DNA from: Wurfbainia villosa
Taxonomy: Eukaryota; Streptophyta; Magnoliopsida; Zingiberales; Zingiberaceae
Direction of reading: 5' to 3'
NCBI GenBank assembly: GCA_025175895.1
Contig: CM045992.1
Span: 91,616,800-91,680,799, forward strand
Length of the DNA: 64,000 nt
The position numbers were made by a program, and so were the translations under genes. This document shows, piece by piece, positions 47,101 through 58,667 of this stretch (position 1 is the stretch's first letter; each line of letters opens with the position of its first letter). A model generated the notes under the pieces. It was not told the DNA's origin. It worked only from the letters and a program-made list of their open reading frames with translations, and did not search any database.

Positions 47101-47219
47101 AGAAGTTGTTGTCGCCTAGATTACATCAAAGGATTACCTGGTAGATCCTTTCACTAAGGACCTTCTAGCGAGAGCTTTGATAGGCATGTGGAGGGATTGA
47201 GAATCATATGTATGAGGAC
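44151..47219 (+). pseudogene. Copy C pol: protease, integrase, RT, RNase H (many stops)
   Basis: Same single frame as gag, with at least eleven stops counted over gag and pol, and one late frameshift near 47178. Protease has an intact DTG (CIDTGVTDHV), unlike A and B. Integrase has WHLRLGH...CESC, HSDLCGPM and FIYDYSRYGY; TPQQNG is hit by two adjacent TAG codons near 45047 (CAG CAG in B). RT has MDVKTAFLNG, GLKQASKSW and an intact YVDD box near 46247. RNase H has TSGFVFT, VEYVAAS and YCDNNGA. The TAG at 46655 falls on the same codon as the TAG at 15103 in B. Confidence 0.88.
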
Positions 47220-47248
47220 CACATAGTCTTTTAGTATAAGTGAGAGAT

Positions 47249-48653
47249 TATTGGGATGTATACTGAAAAGTCTATCTTTTGTATGAACATCTTTATTTTT
47301 GAAATAAGAATTACATGATCATTGTTTGCATATTTATGGTTATGCATATTGTCTAATACATTACATTGTAGATAACATGGTGTGTAGTGTCACATGGGAG
47401 ATCATGTTATCAGCTCCTTGTAAAGTATAAGTAAAGGCTCACAATCGAGATGGTTATGGACAAACCATTGGTATGGTTGTAATGTGATTTGGTATTGGTC
47501 TGTCTTGACCATAGAATTACACTAGTACACTTTGTGTGTATTGAGCAGGACCGACTTAGAGGTGATTGGATTTATTGTTGACTACATAATTGAATCAGAC
47601 CTCGGATATTATGGTGTACATGCTCTTAATCCCGATATAATAACGGGCACATATACTTAGTATCTATTTATTTGATTTACCAATGGGCGAGATTTATAGA
47701 GTAAATCGATAGGCTCGGTAAGTTGAGAAATGATATTATTTATATGGTGTGTCATTGATTATAGGAGGAAATCGTGTCCTATATATTAGGATGATGATGT
47801 CCCCTTGAGGAGCTCATAAGGTTCATCATGTAAACCCTGCAGGTGGAATTGGTCCGGCATGATGATAAGGTTGAGTGGTACTACTCATGGAGTTATATGT
47901 TGATTAATTAATTGACGGACATTTGAGATCTTAAACACGGGGAGATATTTGTACAATTAATATATGGAGCCCATATTTATTTATGAGGGTTGGTGAGGTA
48001 GATCAATGATAATCCTCTAGTGGAATGGATTATCATTAATGGATCGGACTTTATGTGGGTTAGATCCTTTGGGTGGCCAAGATCCAACTCCTCCTCATGG
48101 TCCCTATTGTAGCCTATTAAAACCCTCATGAAGCCTAGATCCAATGGTGGAGATTAAATCTCTAGATCCAATGGTGGAGATTAAATCTCTAGATCCGACG
48201 GTGGAGATTAAATCCCTAGATCCGACGATGGAGATTAAATCTCTAGATCCGACGGTGGAGATTAAATCCCTAGATCTGACGGTGGAGATTGAAAGGAGGC
48301 TTAAGCCTAACTCTATAAATAAGGAAGAGGCTTGGGCGGCAAGATGATCTTGGTGATTAGGGTTTAGGAGTGGGCGGAAACATAAGAATATTAGGGTTTG
48401 GCTTCTCTTGGGAGAAAAACCTAAGGTGTGCTTCTCTTGGCCGGCGGCTACTTGGAGATTAGGGTTTGTCCCTTGGCTCTCCTTGGCCGGCGCCACCCTC
48501 TTCTTCTCCATATTCATTGCTGGTGCCTTCACCTATTTATTTGTGGCCGGCGGCAACAAGAACTCCTCTTGTTGGCCGACACCAACTTCTTCCTCTCCCT
48601 CTCCTTGGCCGACGGCAACAATTCTTGGAGGATTGTTGGTCGACACTAGATAG
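47249..48653 (+). repeat. 3' LTR of copy C, first part
   Basis: Starts TATTGGGATG (second base changed from G to A) after the purine stretch TGAGAGAT. Collinear with the 5' LTR to ACTAGATAG, where J is inserted. Confidence 0.9.
48136..48291 (+). repeat. 27-base tandem repeat in the C 3' LTR
   Basis: Six units of 27 bases, the same number as in the C 5' LTR, with scattered substitutions between the two arrays. Confidence 0.9.
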
Positions 48654-50859
48654 TGTTGGGTTTCCGGCACCGCGGCGTGTGTGTGTTCGATCATGTTTCG
48701 TAAACATGAGCACAGCGGAAGCAATAAAAATAATAAATACTCCTATTTATTACAACACACACAACACACGCATGCTATTACAACAAGTGTAGACATAACC
48801 GTAAATTAAAATTGCAATAAAAGGAAATTAAACTACGTTATACCTTCCGTATGACGTGTAGCGGGAACGGCATCAACCGGAACGATCCTCGTAAGAATCG
48901 TCTCTATCCGTATCCACGCCAAGCCCCTCGGGATGACTTCGCTAAGTCACGAGCTTAGTCTTCGTACGGGTTACTAGCCTCGTGTTGAAGACGACATGAT
49001 CGAGAGATGATCACGATCCGAATCCAAATTCGGATCCAAAACGAGTTCTCAAAACTCGCTTCTCCGGAGAGGTATTCGTCAACCATTTGACGAATCCTTC
49101 GTCCCCCACCTCAGAGGATTACCAGAGATCAAATCCCCGGTAAGTTAGCCACTGTCGGAGCACTAACCGTCGTCCAAACGACGCTCCGACGAGAGGAGTA
49201 GAAGCTGTCCAGAAAACTGGACAGCTTGGTGGAGGAGTAGGCGCCGGCCAAAACAAGGAGAGAAAAGCCTCACCTTGATGCCAAACCTATAGGAGATCAC
49301 CGGAGGGTCGCCGGAGGTTCACCGGCTGAAGCTTGGTCGCCGGCAAGGAGCTAGACGGCAGCACAATCAAGCTGGGCGGCAAGGAGGTTGGGCGGCACAA
49401 CCAGGTTGGGCGGCAACTCCTTGGAGGCTAGGGTTTTGATTTTGGATTAGGGTTTAACAACCCCTTAAGCCCACTTTTATAGAGAACTAATTCTCTTAAT
49501 GGTTAATGGATCATATCCATAAAGCCCGTTAACCCGCTCCATTAAGATAAGTTAAAATAAACCAAACCATGATGGTTTATTTTAAGTTAAAACGAACCGA
49601 ACCAACTTTTGGTTCATTCGTTTAAAATAAACCAAACCCTTTGGTTTATCCTCATCCATTGGATTAGAACCAAACCATTTTGGTCCATCCATTATGTCTT
49701 CATAAGACACTGCCCATCCACGCTTCCATTGCGACTGAAATAATTTCATGCTCACTTTATGTTTGGTCCAACCAAACATAGTTTCTCTCGGTCTGAGAAT
49801 CCCATTCTCAAGCTCATTTTAAATCCTTTGGATTACACTCGTTGTGCGTGTGACCAAATAGGTTCTCGGTTTATGTTGGCCGTCTATAATTAACCATTAA
49901 TTATAGAACGATCATGAGTGGCACCTAGTAGTACATCATGATCCCCAATTAACCGAAAAGATCAACGGTTGATCTCGAACTATTTCTGAAACCCTTCAGC
50001 AGCTCGAATGAATCGAGCCCCATTACCTTCACTCATATTATAACAACTTGGTTCAGGACATGGTCTATTGTGTCAGAGTCCCCACTAAGGACTCGTCACA
50101 CCTAGCCCAAGTATCATTTCCTCGTCCTACGGATTCTAGTTACTCCACATGTATCGAAGAGTACTTTACTCTAAACATGTAATGTTTTGGCCAAAGACTT
50201 TAGTAACAATCCGACGAGAGGCCATGGGTATACATCTCCTCGCAAGGAGTGGTGAATCCTTTATAGGCTATTCAAACACCTTGATCATTGACTTATACCC
50301 AATCATCCGGGTCCACATCTCCTTAGAGATGTTTGCTTAAGATGTCAAGCATAAGTCTCCATGATCAAGATGACTTGAATACCGCAAGTCGAAAGGAACA
50401 TCGCACTTAAGCCACGATAAGAACTTCATTGACATATCTATATATGCAGAGAACCATATGAAGTCTTACTGGTCACTCCAATGAACTAGTTACCATAACT
50501 AGCATCCACGATTAACTCCGGACATCACAATGTCTCCGGCCCGGTGAGAATCATTTGCTTGGATACACCAAGAGTATACCTCGTGCTAGTCTCGGCGAAT
50601 TGATGGTGTCCAAATCCACGATTCATCGACTAGGGATAATTAGATACATCACAATTACACATGTAGAGATACTCACTAGTTGTGATCAATCACAAATTCT
50701 CTCATCTTTGTGAATCGTATCGTGGACATTCAGTAAATGAGTTTAAGATCCAATCAAATACATAAAACATGTATACTCGAATAGTGAATCTTCATTTATC
50801 ATATAAATGGTTCATACATAAGGCGATTGCCTTAGGACATCTCTCATATATTACTAACG
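48654..50859 (-). repeat. 3' LTR of J
   Basis: 2206 bases, TGTTGGGTTTCC (left) to TTACTAACG (right; the final A of the border is G). On the minus strand a TATAAAAG lies at 49474-49481. Nearly identical to the 5' LTR over 48690-49950, with clustered small differences from about 49960 on. Confidence 0.9.
49474..49481 (-). promoter_or_regulatory. TATA box in the J 3' LTR
   Basis: TATAAAAG on the minus strand, repeated at 56777-56784 in the 5' LTR, where it would drive J transcription. Confidence 0.6.
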
Positions 50860-50870
50860 GACTCCCACTT
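50860..50870 (-). other. Polypurine tract of J
   Basis: The minus strand reads AAGTGGGAGTC directly before the 3' LTR. Confidence 0.78.
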
Positions 50871-51322
50871 GGCCTAATGCCAATCGCTCACGGTATCGAT
50901 ACCATAAGCTCTAACATGACCCTCAAACTTACTTTGAGGTAATGCTTTAGTCGAAGGATCCGCTAAGTTCCTTTCGTAGGAATTTTCTCGATTTGTATTT
51001 CGTTCCTACTTATGATCTCTACGATAAGATGATAGCGTGAAGCACATGTTTGGATCATTGATGAGACCACATCAAGTTCATAGATGAACTTCTTGATCCA
51101 AACCGCTTCCTTTGCTGCTTCCAAAGCTGCAACGTATTCTGCCTTAGTGGCAAAATCCGCTATAGTGTCAAGCTTGGAACCTTTCCAACTTATTGCGCCT
51201 CCATTCTAGGTGAATACATACCCAGACTGAGACATGGAATCATCCTTATGCATGTCATCCGTATACCACGTATCACCATGTACCCTTTCTCCATATTATT
51301 AGGAACACATCCTTAGTTCTTC
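50871..51322 (-). pseudogene. J RNase H (internally deleted)
   Basis: The KAEYVAALEAAKEAVWIKKF block is readable at about 51080-51150 on the minus strand. It then passes from SSMIQTCAS straight into RYHLI, whereas alpha RNase H has the YCDNSGA segment with a catalytic Asp between these blocks. The fragment therefore lacks part of the active site. Confidence 0.75.
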
Positions 51323-52408
51323 TCAAGTACTTAAGGATCGTCTTATGACCACCCAATGATCCATTCTGGATCGAGGTGAGTATCTGCTCGTGACACTCAG
51401 AGCATACGATACATTGGGCCTCGTACATAACATAACATACATGATAGATCCTATTGCGGATGCATAGGGAATCTTACTCATGCAAATCCTCTCGTCTTCT
51501 GTGCGCGGACACATAGACTTCGAAAGGTGTACCCCATGCACGATGGCGGATAACCTTTCTTGGATTGACATGCTAAACCTCTTTGCTTTTCGGTCTATAT
51601 ATGTAGACTGCGAAAGACCAAGCAACCGTTTCGATCTATCTCTATAGATCTTAATCCCAAGGATGTAGGTTGCTTCTCCCAGGTCTTTCATGGAGAATGT
51701 CTTGGATAACCAAACCTTAACTGACTGTAAGATTGACACATCGTTTCCTATAAGTAATATGTCATCGACATACAATACTAGGAACACGACTGCACTCCCA
51801 CTAACCTTCTTATACACACAAGGTTCGTCTGGATTTTGCGAGAAATCAAACTTTTTGATCGTCTCATCAAAACGGATATTCCAGCTCCTGGATGCTTGCT
51901 TCAATCCATAAATGGACCGTCGCAATTTGCATACCTTGGTTTTATCACCCGATGTGAAACCCTCAGGCTGTATCATATACACGTCCTCGAGCAAGTTTCC
52001 ATAAAGGAAAGCTATTTTCACATCCATCTGCCATATCTCATAATCATAATGAGCCGCTATGGCCAGGAGCATCCGAATGGATTTAAGCATAGCTACAGGC
52101 GAATAGGTTTCGTCATAATCAACACCTTGTTTTTGACGATATCCTTTCGCCACCAATCTAGCCTTATAGGTAATCACATTACCATCCATGTCAATTTTCT
52201 TCTTGAAAACCCACTTCCACCCTATAGGCTTTATGCCTTCAGGTGGGTCAACCAAGTTCCAAACTTGGTTTTCATACATGGAATCCATTTCCGACTTCAT
52301 GGCACCAAGCCACTTATCCCTTTCTGAACTTGTCAGCACTTCTTCATAAGCTGGTAGCTCCTCATCATCAATGAGTAACACGTCGTTCGATTCACTTACG
52401 AAATCCAT
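51323..52408 (-). pseudogene. J reverse transcriptase (361-codon open stretch)
   Basis: Long open stretch covering the linker and all of RT: VWNLVDPPEGIKPIGWKWVF, YDETYSPVAMLKSIR, MDVKIAFLYGNLLEDVY, SIYGLKQASRSW, and the active-site box YVDDILLIGN. It then enters the tether and the LCTRPNVSYAL start of RNase H. All motifs needed for catalysis appear present, but RNase H downstream is broken and upstream stops separate it from integrase, so it is a part of a damaged polyprotein rather than a gene of its own. Confidence 0.9.
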
Positions 52409-53640
52409 ATCTCTCGGGAATATTGCGTGTTCTACCGGATCTCTGAAGATGTGGTGTTACAATAGTCAGTAGGATTGCTCATCACTATGAGTTGTCGGCT
52501 GTTGTGCTTCACCAGGTATCTCATCAATGTCTATTTGAGTCTCTCGAGCCTCCTCAAGCTCGACGACACTCCCACTGTTTTCTTGCAAGAGAAACTCTTT
52601 CTCTAGAAACACAGCATGCCTTGAAACAAACACCTTTTGTTCCATAGGATGATAGAATTGGTAACCCCTTATTTCCTTAGGGTATCCAATAAATAGACAT
52701 TTATCAGACTTAGCATCCAGTTTGTCTGATACAGTCCGCTTCACATAAGCAGGACAACCCCATATCTTCAAGTAAGATACATGAGGTTTCTTACTAGCCC
52801 ATATCTCATATGGAGTAGTAGAGACTACCTTGGTAGGCATTCTGTTTAACAAGTAAACAGCTGTCTGAAGTGCATAACCCCAAAAGGACTAGGGAAGAGT
52901 CGCATGATTCATCATTGACCTGACCATGTCCAACAAGGTCCGGTTACGCCTCTCATATACACCATTATGCTGTGGTGTATAGGGCGGAGTCCATTGAGAC
53001 AATATGCCATTGTCTCTTAGATAATCAAGAAACTCTTGACTTAAGTATTCACCACCTCGATCCGATTGAAGTATTTTAATACTCTTGTCATGTTGTTTCT
53101 CTACTTCATTTCTGAATTCTTTGAACCTTTCAAAGGCTTCAGACTTGTGTTTCATCAAGAACACATACCCAAACCGTGAGTGATCATCGGTGAAGGTAAT
53201 GAAGTAGCTATAGCCTCCTAATGCTTGAGTTGACATAGGTCCACATACATCAGTATGTACTAAACCTAGTAACTCTCCCACTCGTTCACCTTTTCCAGAA
53301 AAAGGTAACTTAGTCATCTTGCCTTTTAAGCATGATTCGCATGTATCGTATGAATCCAATTCAAGCGATTCCAGAATTCCACATCGGTGTAATTCGGACA
53401 TGCGTTTCTTGCTTATATGGCCAAGACGACAATGCCACATATAGGAGTCTATTTGATTATCCTTTCGAGCACGCTTGTTGCTCGCCGATATTGAAAATGT
53501 CCTTTGGATCGTCCAGCGTATAAATGCCATTACTCGAAAGTTCGATTCCATAAAATGCGCCATTGAAGTTATATAACAACAATTGTTACTAAGCGTTAAA
53601 TGGAAACCATTTCTATTTAAGCGAGGAAATAGAAACAATG
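52409..53640 (-). pseudogene. J integrase (catalytic motifs present, interrupted by stops)
   Basis: The stretch 52889-53638 has the zinc region with all four ligands (WHCRLGH...CESC), then HTDVCGPM, FTDDHSRFGYVFL, SDRGGEY and TPQHNGVYERRN, so the D,D-35-E residues are there. A TAG in place of Trp (before SFWGYAL in relatives) near 52888 ends it. The C-terminal part 52466-52852 is in the same frame, with KIWGCPAYVK and KCLFIGYPKEIRGYQFY. Another stop separates it from RT. Integrase inserts the element DNA into the chromosome in the nucleus. Confidence 0.88.
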
Positions 53641-54001
53641 TTCTTTATTAGAGAAGGAACATAATAGCAATTGTCGATTCAAGACTAGTCCACTAGGAGC
53701 TTGACCAAATAAGTTCGATGGCGGCCGCGTAGCAACCTTTGCTCCATTACCAACTCATGAATTTGACTCCCCTCGACAAGTCTTCTTCTATTCCTTAGCC
53801 CCTGTATGTCATTACATATATGAGCTACACCCAGTATCCAATACCCAAGTGTCTAAGGAAATAGAATGACAATCAATAACGAAGATACGAAGAGGATGGG
53901 GCATCGGATGCCTTCTTCTTCTTCATGGACTCAAGATAAATCTTGCAGTTTCTTCGCCCGGTGGCCTTCCTTGCCCAGTGATGGCAAGTGCCCTTTTCTT
54001 G
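53641..54001 (-). pseudogene. J protease and zinc-knuckle region (degraded)
   Basis: On the minus strand the protease motif VLDTGCSS lies near 53820-53845, with an intact DTG. Upstream (53930-53990) a zinc knuckle is recognisable only in part (CHH...RRNCKIYL), with Cys and His ligands lost. Stops and frame changes occur between these parts. Confidence 0.7.
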
Positions 54002-54678
54002 TTAGTTCGCCTTCTTTGCCTTTTTCTTTCCTTTCTTACATTCTTTTGCCTTCCTCTTAGAACCTTTCTTTGAGGAATCAACTATGAGAACCGCCTTCTC
54101 CTCATGCTTCACGAAGGCTCCACAGTCTTGACATATTGAGAGCTCGGGAATGGTGGATTCAATTTGTTCATCCAGATAGTTCATCACAAATTGCGAAACT
54201 CTTGGGCAAACAATGCGAATTAAGTCAATACTTAACTCATGATCCATCACAAAACCGAGGGTAGCTAGCGCTCGATGTACCCGTTCATCTTTAGCACAAA
54301 GCGTGCTCTGAGACGAACCTTCTTGCATCTTCGTGGTGAAGAGGAGCCTAGAGACCTCGAACCTTCGGATCTCGCTTGCTCATCGAACAACTCATGAAGA
54401 TGGAAGACCATAGTGTTAGCATCCATATGCTCATCTTTGCTTTGCGGCTCGGTACCATCGCCGCTAGCATGATGCAACTTCGCCGACTCGAGAATCGCCA
54501 CATGCTTACGATAGACCAACAGTTCGAGTCAGATCGCCCTGGGGATTCGCCGTGAAGAGGCTCTTCAAGGACATATGCAAGCTTTTCCGCTTTGAGAACA
54601 ATTCTCGTGTTTCTAAGCCGCCAGAAGTTAGGCCCATACTTTGTTCAATCCAAAATAGTGCAAATTCAAAGACGCCAT
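54002..54678 (-). pseudogene. J gag (frameshifted)
   Basis: A possible start is the ATG at 54678 (MASLNLHYFGLNKVW), followed by a stop after 16 codons. The next part reads LRNTRIVLKAEKLAYVLEEP, a typical Tork-like Gag block. Two further open pieces (54265-54519 and 54002-54328) overlap in different frames. The first carries VFHLHELFDEQARSE, the second LGFVMDHELSIDLI, and it ends in a lysine-rich tail. The C-terminal piece is in the same frame as integrase and RT. Confidence 0.82.
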
Positions 54679-55941
54679 GATCAATTTATCGACCTAGAAA
54701 TACAAAACGAGCATATATGAGAAAATGATTTTAAAATGCATCAATATACATTTATAAATCCCATTCATTTTTCAATTTCAAAACCCCAAAATCACTTCGA
54801 GATCGTAGGTCCATCTCCGAATGGTCGATATCCATCATAGTTATGAACAACCTCGAGAGAGTCCAACAAGCCATTCATAACTACGACGTAGGTATCATCT
54901 ATACCGATTGCATATCCCGTGATATGCAACTATCACAATGTGCTATCAACTAATTGAATGTTCACACATACATCGGGTTGTTAACACATTAACAAGTATG
55001 CATCATATGCATAGCACCCAACTTCACCTCCCTTTACATCGACCTTGGAGAGAGTCCAACAAGCCGATGCTCTGTGTTAAAGCCAACCCATTAATCGAAG
55101 ACATAGTTTTAATATGGTTAGAGCGCATTCAACCAATTAGCCCAGCTTGAGAGAGAGTCCAACAACCAAAGCTAACGATTGACCTCCTGACTCTTACCAT
55201 ATTAGTATTAAACTATTCCATGGTTTGAACATATTCAGTTCGAGCCGCTTGGAGAGAGTCCAACAACCCAAACAAGAAACAGAACTCTGGTTCTAACCAT
55301 ATTAATGGAAGGTGTAGGCTTTAATATTGATTAAGGGTTTTTATGTCTCATCCTCTTTGCATGCAAATAACTATTATCTACAAGGCATGGCATACATGGC
55401 ATATATCTACATGTCACGACACGCATGGCATAATGTTATGCATCTAATGCAATTACATGGCATACAATTATGTCATGTATATATTTCCTTATATGTCATA
55501 ACTATTTATGGAAATAAAATATGTTTAAGATTTGATTCTCCAAATCAAATCATAATTAAATTAGGAAACAAATTTCCAAATCTAATCACATATTTTATTC
55601 ATGGAATTATTTGATTAAGGAAAATCTATTTAGGAAACCAATTTCCTAAATCATTAAAACTACTTATGGAAATAAAATATTTTAAGATTTGATTTCAAAT
55701 CAAATCATGATTAAATTAGGAAACAAATTTCCAGAATCTAATCAAATATTTTATTTATGGAAAATATCAATTTCCATAAATACTTCCAACTTTCCAAAAG
55801 TGGAAGATTTCCATAAATACTTCTAGACTTTCCAAAATTGAAAAATTTCCATAAATACTTCTAAATTTCCAAAATTAGAAAATTTCCAGAAATACATTAT
55901 GACTATCGCAAAACCATTTTACGATTATGTCGAAACACAAC
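54679..55941 (-). other. Untranslated leader of J with two sets of internal repeats
   Basis: About 1.26 kb without a supported gene. Near the gag end, the motif GAGAGAGTCCAACAA occurs four times (54855, 55048, 55151 and 55252). Near the primer binding site, AT-rich tandem repeats built on TTTCCATAAATACTTCTA and AAATATxTTTAAGATTTGAT lie at about 55500-55895. The same AT-rich set occurs in the K leader. Confidence 0.75.
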
Positions 55942-55957
55942 CTGGGCTCTGATACCA
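55942..55957 (-). other. Primer binding site of J
   Basis: The minus strand reads TGGTATCAGAGCCCAG directly after the 5' LTR end. Confidence 0.88.
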
Positions 55958-58150
55958 TCAAGGTTTCCTAAGATCTACAAGGCAGGTGTTCGATCATGTT
56001 TCAGAACATACGAGCACAAATGAAGCAATAAAATAATAAATACTCCTATTTATTACAACACACACAACACACGCATGCTATTACAACAAGTGTAGACATA
56101 ACCGTAAATTAAAATTGCAATAAAAGGAAATTAAACTACGTTATACCTTCCGTATGACGTGTAGCGGGAACGGCATCAACCGGAACGATCCTCGTAAGAA
56201 TCGTCTCTATCCGTATCCACGCCGAGCTCCTCGGGATGACTTCGCTAAGTCACGAGCTTCGTCTTCGTACGGGTTACTAGCCTCGTGTTGAAGACGACGT
56301 GATCGAGAGATGATCACGATCTGAATCCAAATTCGGATCCAAAACGAGTTCTCAAAACTCGCTTCTCCGGAGAGGTATTCGTCAACCGTTTGACGAATCC
56401 TTCGTCCCCCACCTCAGAGGATTACCAGAGATCAAATCCCCGGTAAGTTAGCCACTGTCGGAGCACTAACCGTCGTCCAAACGACGCTCCGACGAGAGGA
56501 GGAGAAGCTGTCCAGAAAACTGGACAGCTTGGTGGAGGAGTAGGCGCCGGCCAAAACAAGGAGAGAAAAGCCTCACCTTGATGCCAAACCTATAGGAGAT
56601 CACCGGAGGGTCGCCGGAGGTTCACCGGCTGAAGCTTGGTCGCCGGCAAGGAGCTAGACGGCAGCACAATCAAGCTGGGCGGCAAGGAGGTTGGGCGGCA
56701 CAACCAGGTTGGGCGGCAACTCCTTGGAGGCTAGGGTTTTGATTTTGGATTAGGGTTTAACAATCCCTTAAGCCCACTTTTATAGAGAACTAATTCTCTT
56801 AATGGTTAATGGATCATATCCATAAAGCCCGTTAACCCGCTCCATTAAGATAAGTTAAAATAAACCAAACCATGATGGTTTATTTTAAGTTAAAACGAAC
56901 CGAACCAACTTTTGGTTCATTCGTTTAAAATAAACCAAACCCTTTGGTTTATCCTCATCCATTGGATTAGAACCAAACCATTTTGGTCCATCCATTATGT
57001 CTTCATAAGACACTGCCCATCAACGCTTCCATTGCGACTGAAACAATTTCATGCTCGCTTTATGTTTGGTCCAACCAAACATAGTTTCTCTCGGTCTGAG
57101 AATCCCATTCTCAAGCTCGTTTTAAATCCTTTGGATTACACTCGTTGTGCGTGTGACCAAATAGGTTCTCGGTTTATGTTGGCCGTCTATAATTAACCAT
57201 TAATTATAGAGCGATCATGAGTGGCACCTAGTAGTACATCATGATCCCCAATTAACCGAAAAGATCAGCGGTTGATCGAACTATTTACGAAACCCTTGAT
57301 GGCTCGAATGAATCGTGCCCCATTCCCTTCACTCATCTTATACCCACTTGGTTTGGGACATGGTCTATTGTGCCGGTCCCCACTAAGGTGACTCGTCACA
57401 CCTAGCCCAAGTATCATTTCCTCGTCCTCATTCTAGTTCTAGTTACTCCACATGTATCGAAGAGTACTTACTCTAAACATGTAATGCTTTGGCCAAAGTC
57501 TTTAGTAACAATCAGACGAGAGGCCATGGGTATACATCTCCTGCGCAGGAGTGGTGAATCCTTTATAGGCTATTCAAACACCTTGATTACTTGACTTATA
57601 CCCAATCATCCGGGTCCACATCTCCTTAGAGATGTTTGCTTAAGATGTCAAAGCATAAGTCTCCATGATCAAGATGACTTGAATCGCAAGTCAAGGAACA
57701 TCGCACTTAAGCAGATGAACTTCATTGACATATCTATATATGCGAGAACCATATGAAGTCTTACTGGTCACTCCAATGAACTAGTTACCATAACTAGCAT
57801 CCACGATAAACTCGGACATCACAATGTCTCCGGCCGGTGAGAATCGGTGCTTGGATACACCAAGGGTATACCTCGTGCTAGTCTCGAGAATTGATGGTGT
57901 CCAAATCCATCAATTCATCGACTAGGATAATTAGATACATCACAATTACACATGTAGAGATACTCACTAGTTGTGATCCAATCACAAATTCTCTCATGCT
58001 GTGAATCGTATCGTGGACATTCAGTAAATGAGTTTAAGATCCAATCAAATACATAAGACATGTATACTCAAATAGTGAATCTTCATTTATCACATAAATG
58101 GTTCATACATAAGGCGATTGCCTTAGGACATCTCTCATATATTACTAACA
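55958..58150 (-). repeat. 5' LTR of J
   Basis: About 2193 bases. The left border is mutated (TCAAGGTTTCC instead of TGTTGGGTTTCC); the right border is TTACTAACA, followed by the GATAG duplication. TATAAAAG on the minus strand is at 56777-56784. Confidence 0.9.
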
Positions 58151-58155
58151 GATAG

Positions 58156-58667
58156 GAGAAGAAGGGAGCGTGTGTCTTCCCTTTGTTCAGAGCGAGCAAG
58201 GAAGGGAAGCTAGTGATCTAGGAGGCTTCAACTCTTGGAGGATCGTTGCCCACACAACGTCCAAGAGGAGGATAGGACATAAAATAGAAGACCTTGAGGT
58301 AAACAAGAGGTATAATTTTTGTTTTGCTTTCCTTTTGTTTCTTTGTATATTGTATGTATTGTATGTGGCTAATTTACTTGGACCCCGAAGACAAACACAA
58401 AAACCGGCGATCCATACTTCGTCTATTCCGCGGCTAATCGAAGAAAAGAGGTAGGTTACTTGAACAACAAGTTTGTTCAAGCGACCACTCTAATCGAATA
58501 GCACGACGATTGATCGGTTGCTTGGGTAATCGCTCTTCGTCTAGGATTAATTTTTTTTTAATCTGGGGATGTCGATGGGATCGCCATGCATAAGCAACCG
58601 AGTTGAAGTGAGAAGCGAAGTTTCCACCTTCAAGTGGTATCAGAGCTTCGGTTCCGCAAAACCTTCA
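58156..58667 (+). repeat. 3' LTR of copy C, second part
   Basis: Continues the C LTR after J, GAGAAGAAGGGAGCGTG to CAAAACCTTCA. It has the same extra primer-binding-site-like stretch (TGGTATCAGAGC at 58635-58646) before the end as the 5' LTR. Confidence 0.92.

Larger units (their letters stand above)
48654..58150 (-). mobile_element. Beta-family Ty1/copia retrotransposon, copy J (complete)
   Basis: Complete 9497-base element on the minus strand with perfect GATAG duplications (48649-48653 and 58151-58155). It is the innermost layer of the right nest. It has two 2.2 kb LTRs, primer binding site, an AT-rich leader with internal repeats, gag, protease, integrase, RT and a damaged RNase H. Integrase and RT keep their catalytic motifs. 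Parts of the two LTRs are almost identical, which suggests recent insertion. Confidence 0.93.
40595..58667 (+). mobile_element. Alpha-family Ty1/copia retrotransposon, copy C (complete, split by J)
   Basis: Plus-strand element in the gag of H. Flanks are ACCCT (40590-40594) and ATCCT (58668-58672), a duplication with one change. It has a 5' LTR (40595-42528), primer binding site, leader, gag, pol and a 3' LTR (47249-48653 and 58156-58667) interrupted by beta element J. Its gag has the same 91-codon deletion as copy A, and its pol has many stops. Confidence 0.92.
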
